A DNA stretch of 42,972 bases from CAZFCK01 sp964517355 (lineage in GTDB: Bacteria > Desulfobacterota > Desulfovibrionia > Desulfovibrionales > Desulfovibrionaceae), in assembly GCA_964517355.1 (NCBI GenBank), contig CAZFCK010000011.1, positions 1 through 42,972 on the forward strand. Reading direction: 5' to 3'. Both the position numbers and the translations under genes were made by a program. Under the pieces are notes generated by a model. The model was not told the DNA's origin. It saw only the letters and a list, made by a program, of their open reading frames with translations, and ran no database searches. Below, one piece after another: positions 24,727-33,097 of this stretch (position 1 is the stretch's first letter; every line of letters begins with the position of its first letter).

Positions 24727-25253
24727 GTTGCCGGCTTTAGTTTTCTGTTGCTCAACGATTTATAAAGTAAAAATATTTTTGCACAACACGACACTTCATT
24801 TGTCGAGTTTGAAAAAGCCCTGTTCCTTCGTCCCGGGCCGCAGCCGGTTCACGCAGCCTTACGATGCCGAAAGAGAGCCACAGGGGCACAAGAGATATAC
24901 TATGTATTACCGCCCGCATTCACTTCCAGGAGTTGAACGCGGAGCGCGCCATGCCGGGGTCATGTTCCACATGCCCGATGGCGGGCTCGACGCCCGCCCG
25001 GCGGCGGAAGCGTTCTCTTTCATTCCGGCCTTGATAGGGCGTGTCGCTCTTTTTGGGGCGTTTCGGAGTCTAGATCCTCCTGTCGCCAACTTGCTAAAAA
25101 CAAACGAGTTATCCTGTCCACAAAATATCAACGAACTTCATGGGCAACCCCAATGAATGGTATGTGCTCGCATGGAAAAACAAGAAACCATCTCATGCGG
25201 GAGCCTTGAGTCAAAGCGAAAATGCAATAGATACATAAAATGCAGAGGTGATT
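24727..25253. other. Gap before the thioredoxin-reductase-like gene
   Basis: 527 bp. It contains an IS5-type transposase remnant on the minus strand (see 24912-25077). The final 50 bp are the leader of the reductase gene with AGAGGTG. No other gene is supported. The remnant may separate the reductase from the upstream operon. Confidence 0.55.
24912..25077 (-). pseudogene. IS5-type transposase C-terminal remnant
   Basis: Read on the minus strand, one frame gives KRPKKSDTPYQG, then ERFRRRAGVEPAIGHVEHD and PGMARSAFNSWK before a stop. The RFRRRAGVEP-IGH-K/EHD pattern is the conserved C-terminal end of IS5/IS1182-type DDE transposases, including the catalytic Glu region. Nothing upstream of it remains intact, so this is a decayed fragment. 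Confidence 0.75.
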
Positions 25254-26168
25254 ATGCGTGATCATGATGTGGTTGTCATTGGCGGTGGCATATGCGGCAT
25301 GACGGCGGCAATATATGCGGCTAGAAGTAATTTATCTGTATGCATCCTTGAGGAAGAAGTCTGCGGCGGTCTTGTCAACTGGACGTATTCCGTTGAAAAT
25401 GTTCCCTCCTACATTGAAATTAACGGCATGACCTTGATGACGAAATGCCGTGAGCATGTCGATTCCCTTGGGGTGAAGATTTTTGAGGTCGATGCCGTCA
25501 CATCGGTGGATTTGTCTTCCAATATAAAAAAGGTCACGACAGCAGAAGGTGAAACCTTTTCAGCTCCGGTGGTGATCATCGCCACAGGCAGAAAGCCCTT
25601 GCCCCTTCCGGTGGAAACCGACTGGCAAAACGTCCATTACTGCTCCATTTGTGACGGCACGGCCTACAAAGGTAAAGACGTGCTGGTTGTCGGCGGGGGC
25701 AATAGCGGATTTGACGAGTCGCTTTACCTCGCCGGCCTGGGCGTAAAATCAATCCAGGTCGTCGAATTTTTTCCAAAATGCATAGCCGCCGAAACCACGC
25801 AAGAAAAAGCGGCCCAGACTGGAATCATTTCTGTCCGTGTTTCAACGCAAATTATCAACGTTGCCGAAGCCGAACACGGAAAAGGCCTGGTCACCTTGAA
25901 AAATATGGAAACGGAGGAGACGGACAGCGTACTCGTAGACGGAATATTCTGTTTTATAGGACAAAAGCCGAATACGAAAATCTTCGAGGGACTGCTGGAT
26001 ATGGAAAAAGGCTATATCAAGGTCACTCCCGATATGGAGACGACTCTTCCCGGCGTATACGCGGCAGGCGACGTGACCGTAAAAAAATATCGCCAGATCA
26101 CCACAGCCATGGGAGATGGGACGATTGCCGCTCTTGAAGCGGTGAAATATCTCCGTGATCGCCGGTAG
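25254..26168 (+). CDS. Thioredoxin-reductase-like flavoprotein with atypical pyridine-nucleotide site
   Basis: 304 residues from ATG 25254 (AGAGGTG five bases upstream; the GTG at 25248 overlaps that site). The FAD motif GGGICG is at the N-terminus, the redox pair is Cys130 and Cys133 in YCSICDG, and the second dinucleotide motif is GGGNSG. YAAGDVT near the C-terminus closes the FAD site. In NADPH-using reductases an HRRxxxR motif follows the second Rossmann strand; here VEFFPKCIAAE occupies that place, so NADPH binding in the normal way is unlikely. NADH, reduced ferredoxin or another flavin donor are possibilities. Probable partner: the CPHC thioredoxin at 22374-22691. Confidence 0.85.
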   Translation: MRDHDVVVIGGGICGMTAAIYAARSNLSVCILEEEVCGGLVNWTYSVENVPSYIEINGMTLMTKCREHVDSLGVKIFEVDAVTSVDLSSNIKKVTTAEGETFSAPVVIIATGRKPLPLPVETDWQNVHYCSICDGTAYKGKDVLVVGGGNSGFDESLYLAGLGVKSIQVVEFFPKCIAAETTQEKAAQTGIISVRVSTQIINVAEAEHGKGLVTLKNMETEETDSVLVDGIFCFIGQKPNTKIFEGLLDMEKGYIKVTPDMETTLPGVYAAGDVTVKKYRQITTAMGDGTIAALEAVKYLRDRR

Positions 26169-26264
26169 CAAACATCACGCGGAATAGTCACATACCTTAC
26201 CAGACTATTGTGAATAGTCCCATCAATTCGAAATCATTGTTTCACCATAATCCACCTTCGCTGC

Positions 26265-26301
26265 TGAGGCCGAGAGTGCCCCAAACGACACTCTCGCCTC
26301 A
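26265..26301. terminator. Hairpin downstream of the reductase-like gene
   Basis: TGAGGCCGAGAGTG pairs with CACTCTCGCCTCA (one bulged C) around a ten-base loop, about 97 bp past the stop and between convergent genes. There is no T run, so termination is probable by position only. The rest of the 26169-26613 gap holds the family B copy at 26391-26497 and about 110 bp with no feature seen. Confidence 0.5.
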
Positions 26302-26390
26302 TGCATCGTCATGTCCATCCAGGGAACACAGGAGCCCCGCATTCCGAAAGATTCTTGGAAGGCTCAGGCCGTCAGGTATGTAACGCTTTT

Positions 26391-26497
26391 CTAGAGCATC
26401 TCACGCTTGAAAAGCGCTAGATGCTCTTATGCATTTCCCTGGAACAATTGGAAATTGTTTCAGGGGAGAGCCTTATTTCAAGGCGAAAATGCGCTAG
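26391..26497 (-). repeat. Family B repeat, full copy
   Basis: 107 bp starting CTAGAGCATCT and ending ATGCGCTAG. It contains three hairpins: AGAGCATCT/AGATGCTCT, CCCTGGAACAATT/AATTGTTTCAGGG, and the GCCTTATTTCAAGGC stem. The ends are imperfect inverted repeats (CTAGAGCAT versus CTAGCGCAT). It has no coding capacity. Confidence 0.88.
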
Positions 26498-26613
26498 AGC
26501 GCCTCAATCCTGGACCCTTCGTTGCTGGTCCGGAACCAGACGGCGTATCGCATCAGGTATCGCTATACAGAAAGAGAACGGGCCTTGGCGGATGGGGACC
26601 GAATGACCTAGAA

Positions 26614-29328
26614 TTATTCACGTGCGATAATCTTTTTGGTGAAACGTTTTTTCAGTTCAAGCTTTTTGATCCAGTTATAGACCGTGACCTTGCTGACATC
26701 GAGGGTGTTGGCAATGCCATCCGGGCCTCCGACAACACCGTCTTTCAAAACATAAACATACTCAACATACTGTGAAAGCAATTTGTTGAGGGTAGGGAGA
26801 TGCGAAACCTGAAGGCTATTGGAGCACTGTAAAAATAGGTTGTCATCGTACGCTTCTGATTTAGTATCCGGAAATGAGGACTCAACGGCGGGAGAAACCT
26901 GTTGTTGATGAGAAATATTCACCAGCAAATTGGATTCATTGTCGGGATAATGCTCCGAAAACAACACGTAACGCTCAATATAATTTTTTAATTCTCGCAC
27001 ATTCCCCGGCCAGGAATAAGAAACAAGCAATGAAATGTCGTCTTGAGAAAACTTTCTTCTGTTAAGATTATATTTCTGGCAATAAAACTCAAGAAAGCTT
27101 TCCGCTATACATACAATATCGTCCTCACGCTCCCGCAAAGGCGGAATTTCCAGGGAGACAACGTTCAGCCTGTAATACAGATCTTCTCGAAATGTTTTGT
27201 TTTTTATTGCCTTGCGCAGGTTTTTATTGGTTGCGGAAATAATTCGAAATTCACTCTTTATCATGGCTGTGCCACCAACTTTCATGAATTCCTTTTCTTG
27301 TAACACACGTAATAATTTTGCCTGAATACGTAATGATGTATCGCCGACTTCATCAAGAAAAAGAGTCCCTTGATCAGCTATTTCGAATAAACCTTTTTTG
27401 TTGCTGACGGCGCCGGTAAACGCGCCTTTTTCATGTCCATAGAATTCGCTTTCAAAAAGATCTTCAGGTATGCTCGTTAGGTTGATAGCGACAAACCGCC
27501 CCTTTCTTCCTGAAAGATTGTGCAATTGGCGCGCAATGTGCTCCTTACCAACACCAGATTCGCCTTGTATGAGAACAGAAACATTTTTAGGCGCGATAAT
27601 TTTTACACGCTTCTCCAATTGACGCATTCTGTCGCATTTATAAACAAAACCATCTTTGGTAATTTTATCGCTGAACTTTTGTTGTTTCAGATTCGCCCGT
27701 GATTCTTGCTCAGGACCGGGGCGTAATGGCGTATCGGACGAAAGCTGCGCAAGAAGATCGTTTATGGAGTGGGGGATGGTGAGCTGCGGATAACGACTTT
27801 TGATGCTCAGAAGTTCATGCATCACTTGTGTGGCTTCGTTGACTTTCTTAAGCTCAACCATCATCCTGATATAAACAATCATCGTTTGCGCACGTTCCAA
27901 GGGGGCGGAAATGGTGTAGGCCAAGCGCAACGAGGTTTGGATAAATTTCTGAGCTTCACTATTTTTCCAACCATAACGGTGGGCGGTTATTTCAGCAAGC
28001 TCTCTGTTCGCAACTATCAAATGCAAAATTGAAGGTGAATCCAATGCTGATTTAATTTCGTCAATAACAGAATGGTTAAATGGATCAGGAAAACCTGAAA
28101 TATTGTATTGCGCAAGAACTTTAAGCATAAATGGTGCCAAAATATAGCCAAGGTAGCCCCTTTCAATCGCCTCCTTCATCCCGCTTATGTAATATGAATA
28201 TGACTTTTTAATATCTTTTTTTAAGTAGTAGTAATATGAGCGCAACCTGATCAGCCAGAGAGCGCCCATTGTTAAATTGTTCTTGATGTTAGTGTAGTTG
28301 TACGATTCAATAATCGATTTCAATTTTTCTTCATCGCCTTTAAGCATGTACACGAATGCCCTGAATACGCACAGGATTTCATTAGACATGGCTTGAAGCT
28401 TGTCCTTACTCGTAAGATTTATGCCGTTATTAAGTATAGTCAGGGCTATATCGTGTTCCCCGTTAACAATGGCGCTCATTGCAGAGTAGGTAAAGCTGAG
28501 GCGAAGGTATAAATTATCTGGAACAGGTGTTGCGTTTGAGTAATAAAAAACACAATTTATTGATTTGATGAAATTTCCTTCAAGATAGTAAACAAAACTC
28601 TTAAATGGGACAAAATAATGTTCCAAATCCTTGTTGCCCGATTTTTCGTGCTTAAAAACCTCCCTTTTTACAATATCAATATACCAATTGTTTTTAGTGT
28701 TCAGGTAATCTGTGACGCATAAATAGCCCAGAGATAAATTTAACAACGTAATGTATTTTTCGTCATTGCACCTGTGGGCAATCCCGCGAGCCTTCAGGAT
28801 CAAGCGCAACGTCTCTCTGATGTTCCAAGGAAACATGTGTGCAATGGAGATTATATCATACACAGTATGAATGAATTTAATGCCTAGATCGTCATTGTGT
28901 TTGTCTAGCTTTAGCTTAACGTAAAACTTGCTCAATATTTCATACTGGAGCTTGCTTACACTGTAATCACCTGTGCCAACGCTATTGCGAAAAAGAGTAA
29001 GCGATTTAATGAAAAAAAATTCATAATCTTCGTGAAATGCATGAGAAACGACATCGAATACTGTGCCATTTTCAAATGGGTTATTGAAAAAATCCCGCAT
29101 AAAGGAGTCGGTTAACGGCTTCTCGGAAGAAACCGCGTTGTCATGTTCCGTGACGATACCTGCGTGGATCAGGTTTCCCAAACCAACGTCAAATGCGTCA
29201 TCCGGGATGCTCAACAGACTCTGCAAAACGCTCCTGTCGCAGGAGTGGGAAATATAATGCAAAGCAACAGCAATTTTTTGCTCGGAATCCGAAAAATCCT
29301 CACTTGAAAATACCGTTGTATCATCCAT
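26614..29328 (-). CDS. Sigma-54-dependent activator with long helical TPR-like N-terminal region
   Basis: 904 residues. The first ~550 are alpha-helical, rich in Tyr, Leu and Asn, and resemble the TPR-like repeats of MalT-type sensors rather than a GAF, PAS or receiver domain. The AAA+ domain follows with Walker A GESGVGKEH (about 588), the sigma-54 loop GAFTGA (about 634), Walker B GTLFLDEVGD (about 655), and RPLRE-like PPLREREDD. The C-terminus has a helix-turn-helix (GPDGIANTLDVSKVTVYNWIKKL). The coding sequence is clearly more AT-rich than its neighbours, suggesting separate ancestry. AGGA lies before the ATG. It is the only sigma-54 activator in the window and is the natural candidate to drive the two sigma-54 promoters at 20.3 and 20.6 kb. 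Confidence 0.9.
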   Translation of the reverse strand: MDDTTVFSSEDFSDSEQKIAVALHYISHSCDRSVLQSLLSIPDDAFDVGLGNLIHAGIVTEHDNAVSSEKPLTDSFMRDFFNNPFENGTVFDVVSHAFHEDYEFFFIKSLTLFRNSVGTGDYSVSKLQYEILSKFYVKLKLDKHNDDLGIKFIHTVYDIISIAHMFPWNIRETLRLILKARGIAHRCNDEKYITLLNLSLGYLCVTDYLNTKNNWYIDIVKREVFKHEKSGNKDLEHYFVPFKSFVYYLEGNFIKSINCVFYYSNATPVPDNLYLRLSFTYSAMSAIVNGEHDIALTILNNGINLTSKDKLQAMSNEILCVFRAFVYMLKGDEEKLKSIIESYNYTNIKNNLTMGALWLIRLRSYYYYLKKDIKKSYSYYISGMKEAIERGYLGYILAPFMLKVLAQYNISGFPDPFNHSVIDEIKSALDSPSILHLIVANRELAEITAHRYGWKNSEAQKFIQTSLRLAYTISAPLERAQTMIVYIRMMVELKKVNEATQVMHELLSIKSRYPQLTIPHSINDLLAQLSSDTPLRPGPEQESRANLKQQKFSDKITKDGFVYKCDRMRQLEKRVKIIAPKNVSVLIQGESGVGKEHIARQLHNLSGRKGRFVAINLTSIPEDLFESEFYGHEKGAFTGAVSNKKGLFEIADQGTLFLDEVGDTSLRIQAKLLRVLQEKEFMKVGGTAMIKSEFRIISATNKNLRKAIKNKTFREDLYYRLNVVSLEIPPLREREDDIVCIAESFLEFYCQKYNLNRRKFSQDDISLLVSYSWPGNVRELKNYIERYVLFSEHYPDNESNLLVNISHQQQVSPAVESSFPDTKSEAYDDNLFLQCSNSLQVSHLPTLNKLLSQYVEYVYVLKDGVVGGPDGIANTLDVSKVTVYNWIKKLELKKRFTKKIIARE

Positions 29329-29370
29329 GATGAGACATCCTGTCGGTTGCGGAATAATCTGCAGTTAATT

Positions 29371-29535
29371 TATGCGACTTCCGGACTTAAAGAAAAAAAG
29401 TATAACGTCGCGGGCTTTCGCGCCCGCCCAACGCCCAGGGGAGGCCCCTGGACGCCGGAAGACGGACAATGAGTTCTTGTTGTTTTATCAAATGCAGAAG
29501 TTATGGTGTACGCTCTGCTCGGAAAGCCGAGAGAT
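29371..29535 (-). repeat. Family A dispersed repeat, copy 4 (inverted)
   Basis: Read on the minus strand it is a full copy: CTCTCGGCTTTCC, GCATTTGATAAAAC, the palindrome CCAGGGGCCTCCCCTGG, CGGGCGCGAAAGCCCG, then ACTTTTTTTCTTTAAGTCCG. It ends only a few bases from the family B copy that starts at 29542. Together they occupy most of the space upstream of the sigma-54 activator gene, so its promoter lies within or beyond repeats. Confidence 0.85.
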
Positions 29536-29541
29536 TTATCT

Positions 29542-29648
29542 TTAGAGCATCTCACGCTTGAAAAGCGCTAGATGCTCTTATGCATTTCCCTGGAACAATT
29601 GGAAATTGTTTCAGGGGAGAGCCTTGTTTCAAGGCGAAAATGCGCTAG
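29542..29648 (-). repeat. Family B repeat, full copy
   Basis: 107 bp, nearly identical to the copy at 26391-26497, with the same three hairpins; its ends are TTAG and CTAG. It marks the border between the sigma-54 regulator and the restriction-modification operon. Confidence 0.88.
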
Positions 29649-29697
29649 CGGCGGGCTCCTCTATGAAGCATGTCATTTACGGGCGCTTGCCGGAAAC

Positions 29698-29738
29698 ATC
29701 TTCATATGCTTGAGGGTAATGCCTCATCATATGAAGAT
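29698..29738. terminator. Composite hairpin after hsdR
   Basis: ATCTTCATATG (29698-29708) pairs perfectly with CATATGAAGAT (29728-29738), and TGAGG/CCTCA nest inside. It lies 57 bp beyond the hsdR stop, so it may end that operon. There is no clear T run. Confidence 0.5.
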
Positions 29739-29794
29739 CAAGTGACAAGAGGATTGCCGGATGCCCCCCAGTGAGCTTACCTTTCAACAAAGCT

Positions 29795-32700
29795 TCAAAT
29801 CTGTGGGGCAGAGGGTGGGGCAGGTTTGCCGGGCGCGTTGATCTCCTTGAATATGTCCTCGGACAACTTCTCAAAGGCCAGTTTCTGGAACCCGGGGTCG
29901 TCCATGTAGCGCGACACGATTTTGTCGTTGTCGGCCATGCGCTTGATCATAATGGACTCGATGATTTTTCTGACGCCGAGCTGGAACTTGTCCAGCGGAT
30001 TCGCCGACGCGGTTTGAATGATGGCGTTGTCCTTGACCGCCGCCACCTTGATCTGCTCGAAAAACAGCCGGTCCTCTTCGGTGAAATTCGTATGGAAGCG
30101 GTCGTTCAGCACCTCGATGATGTCGGACAGGGGCTTTTCCTCGTCACTGGCCTTGCCCGTGCCCACATTCGTCGGGCTCTTCACGCCCTCGGGATCGTCC
30201 TCGCTTAGGTTGATCGCCCCCGAGAAGATGCGCTGCAAGCGGTAGTATTCCAGGTCCACCTTGTCCTCGGGCTTCACGATATGGACGCCCTTTTCGGCGG
30301 GGAGCAGCGGCAACAGCAGACGGCCGAAGCTGTAGAGCATTTCAAGTTCGGGATCGACGTAGGGCATGATCTGGCTCAGGAACGAGTAGAGCCGCACGTA
30401 CCCCCCGAGCTTGTCCCGGAAGATGTCCTGCGCGTCCTCCTCCATGGCCTTGAAGCGGTCCACGGCCGGGGCGAGGTGCTGATGCATCCGCGCGTGGTCC
30501 GAGGCGTGCTGCTTGTCCTGGGGTTTGTAGAAGACCCTGGAGAAGGCCTCGACCTCCGACCAGTGGTAGACCTGCTCTTCGTCCAGTTCGTATTTCAGGG
30601 TCTCCAGCTGCTGCGGGTCGGACTCCTCGAACAGGCTCGTGGTGTCGTAGTAGGGCTTGAAGGACCGGTATATCTCGTCCGTGTCGTTCACGAAGTCGAG
30701 CACGAACGGCGAATCCTTGCCCCCGGCGCGTCTGTTCAGGCGGGAGAGGGTCTGCACCGCCTGCACGCCGGAAAGGCGTTTGTCCACGTACATGGTGTGC
30801 AACATGGGCTGGTCGAAGCCGGTCTGGTATTTGTTGGCCACCAGCAGAATCTGGTAGTCGTCCGAGTCGAATTTCTCGGGAAGCTGCTTCTCCCCGATGT
30901 TCTTGCCCGTGACCACGTCGACGTTCATGCCCGGTTCGGTGAAATCCTCCCCGGTGTCCGGGTCCCTGACCGTGCCGCTGAAGGCCACCAGGGGGCGGAT
31001 GTCCGTGTACCCGTTCGCCGCGATATAGCGCTGAAAGGCCCGCATGTAGCGCACGGCGTGGAGCCGGGAGGAGGAGACCACCATGGCCTTGGCCCTGCCC
31101 CCGATGCGGTGCCGCACGTGCCGGCGGAAGTGCTCCACCATGACCTCGGTCTTCTGCTCGATGTTGTGCGGGTGCAGGCTCATGAACTTGGCCAGGGCGC
31201 GTGCCGCTTTTTTCTTGGGATATTTGGGATCGTCCTCGACGGCCTTCACCAGCTTGAAATAGGTCTTGTAGGTGGTGTAATGCCGCAGCACGTCCAGGAT
31301 AAAGCCCTCCTGGATGGCCTGGCGCATGGAGTAGGTGTGAAAGGCCTCGGGCATGCCGGACGCGCCTTTTCTGCCGAACAGCTCGATGGTCTTGCCCTTG
31401 GGCGTGGCCGTGAAGGCGAAAAAGCTGAGGTTTTTCTGCCGCCCGCGCGACTCCATGACGTCGTTCAAGGCGTCTTCGAAGTCAGCGTGGTTCCCGTTGT
31501 CTTCTTCGTCTTCAGCCCTGGGCAGCGCGTTCTTCATCCCGGCCCCGAGAATAGCTTTCAGTTCCCGCGCCGTCTCGCCCGTCTGCGAGCTGTGGGCCTC
31601 GTCGATGATGATGGCGTAACGCCGCATGCCGATGGTCTCCCGCCATTCCTTGGTCTGGGCCTTGGCGTCTTCGCCCGGGTTCTCCAGGTCCTCGGCTCCG
31701 GCCTGATGCAGCAGGCCCCGCAGCACGAAGGGGAATTTCTGCACGGTGGTGATGACGATGGCCGTGCCGTCCACCAGGGCGGACGCCAGCTGCTGGGAGT
31801 TCTGGTCGATGGGCTGCACCACGCCCTGCTTGTGCTCGATCTGGTAGATGGCGTCCTGAAGCTGCTGGTCCAGAACGCGGCGATCCGTGATGACCAGCAC
31901 GCAGTCAAAGACCTTGGCGTCGTGCTCGTCGTGCAGGCTGGCCAGCCGGTGCGAGAGCCAGGAAATGGAGTTGGTCTTGCCGCTGCCGGCCGAGTGCTGC
32001 ACAAGGTAATGATTGCCCACGCCGTCGGCGCGGGCGCCGGCAATGAGCTTGCGCACGGCGTCGAGCTGGTGGAAGCGCGGGAAGATGAGCTTCTCCACCG
32101 TGATGGTTTTCCGGCCGCCTTCACCGTCGCTTATACGCTTCTCCTCCTTTTGCAGGAACATGAAGCTGCCCAGGATGTCCAGAAAGCTGTCGCGGGCCAG
32201 CACGTCTTCGAACAGGTAGCCCGTGCGGTGGCCGCTGGGGTGGGGCGGGTTGCCCGCGCCGCAGGCGATGTCGCCGGGCTTGTCGCCCCGGTTGAAGGGC
32301 AGGAAAAAGGTCTTGTCGCCGCTCAGTCGCGTGGTCATGTAAACCTCTTCCGGGTCCACGGCGAAATGCACCAGGGCGCGTTTTTTGAAGGCGAACAAGG
32401 GGGCGTGCGGGTTCCGGTCGGTCTTGTACTGGCGCACGGCGTCGCGCCAGGTCTGCCCCGTCATGGGGTTCTTCAGCTCGCAGGTGGCCACGGGCAGGCC
32501 GTTGCAGGAGAGGAGCACGTCAATGGAGTCCTTCGCGCCCGGATGGCAGGGAATCTGCCTGGAGACGCCCAGGACGTTTTCGGCGTACAGATCGACGACC
32601 ACGGGATTCAGACCGTGCGCGGGCTTGAAATAGGCCATGCGGAAGGTCTTGCCGTGGAACTTGAAACCGTGGCGCAGCACCGTGAGCGTGCCTTTGAGGT

Positions 32701-32929
32701 CCAGCTCCCTGCACAGGGCGGCGATGAGCTTGCCCCCGAGCTGCCCGCCGTGCAGGGCATACATCTGCTTCCAGAGCGGTTCCTGGGTGGCCTGGATGAA
32801 GCGCAGGGCCTCGGCGGGAAAGAGCGCGCGCTCCTGGTCGTAGTCGGCGGCGGCCAGAGAGCTCCAGCCGCGGGCGCAAAGGATCTGCTCGACGTAGGCT
32901 TCGAAGTGGGTTTCCTTGGTCTGGCTCAT
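29795..32929 (-). CDS. hsdR: Type I restriction enzyme HsdR subunit
   Basis: 1044 residues, normal for HsdR. The N-terminal nuclease domain ends near the PD-(D/E)xK element VATCELKNPMTGQ. Two RecA-like motor domains follow, with Walker A HSAGSGKTNS, the DEAH-type box IIIDEAHSSQTGE, FTATPKG (motif III) and YQTGFDQP plus QTLSRLNRR in the second half. The subunit translocates DNA and cleaves unmodified DNA when bound to the methylase-specificity complex. AGGAATTG precedes the ATG. It lies 168 bp after hsdS. All motor motifs I can see are intact, so it is probably active. Confidence 0.95.
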   Translation of the reverse strand: MSQTKETHFEAYVEQILCARGWSSLAAADYDQERALFPAEALRFIQATQEPLWKQMYALHGGQLGGKLIAALCRELDLKGTLTVLRHGFKFHGKTFRMAYFKPAHGLNPVVVDLYAENVLGVSRQIPCHPGAKDSIDVLLSCNGLPVATCELKNPMTGQTWRDAVRQYKTDRNPHAPLFAFKKRALVHFAVDPEEVYMTTRLSGDKTFFLPFNRGDKPGDIACGAGNPPHPSGHRTGYLFEDVLARDSFLDILGSFMFLQKEEKRISDGEGGRKTITVEKLIFPRFHQLDAVRKLIAGARADGVGNHYLVQHSAGSGKTNSISWLSHRLASLHDEHDAKVFDCVLVITDRRVLDQQLQDAIYQIEHKQGVVQPIDQNSQQLASALVDGTAIVITTVQKFPFVLRGLLHQAGAEDLENPGEDAKAQTKEWRETIGMRRYAIIIDEAHSSQTGETARELKAILGAGMKNALPRAEDEEDNGNHADFEDALNDVMESRGRQKNLSFFAFTATPKGKTIELFGRKGASGMPEAFHTYSMRQAIQEGFILDVLRHYTTYKTYFKLVKAVEDDPKYPKKKAARALAKFMSLHPHNIEQKTEVMVEHFRRHVRHRIGGRAKAMVVSSSRLHAVRYMRAFQRYIAANGYTDIRPLVAFSGTVRDPDTGEDFTEPGMNVDVVTGKNIGEKQLPEKFDSDDYQILLVANKYQTGFDQPMLHTMYVDKRLSGVQAVQTLSRLNRRAGGKDSPFVLDFVNDTDEIYRSFKPYYDTTSLFEESDPQQLETLKYELDEEQVYHWSEVEAFSRVFYKPQDKQHASDHARMHQHLAPAVDRFKAMEEDAQDIFRDKLGGYVRLYSFLSQIMPYVDPELEMLYSFGRLLLPLLPAEKGVHIVKPEDKVDLEYYRLQRIFSGAINLSEDDPEGVKSPTNVGTGKASDEEKPLSDIIEVLNDRFHTNFTEEDRLFFEQIKVAAVKDNAIIQTASANPLDKFQLGVRKIIESIMIKRMADNDKIVSRYMDDPGFQKLAFEKLSEDIFKEINAPGKPAPPSAPQI

Positions 32930-33097
32930 GGGGGCAATTCCTGTTGTGTGCGTTCATTTATGGTCACGAGTCGTCATCACATATCACTCACAAACAATTC
33001 CAGGCGTCGCAGGTTGAAAGATCGGGAGGTTACAATCCGTTAATGCATGTTTGGCAGCTCTGGGCGTCCCAGGGAAGCACATACCCATCACATATGC

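Noticed and set aside
22374..26168. Glycine/betaine reductase (Grd) operon, suggested by thioredoxin plus reductase
   Set aside because: No GrdA, GrdB or other selenoprotein genes are present, and I saw no in-frame TGA consistent with selenocysteine.
30281..33043. 920-codon plus-strand frame opposite hsdR
   Set aside because: hsdR on the minus strand has all expected motor and nuclease motifs; the plus frame is low-complexity Val/Gly/His-rich sequence.
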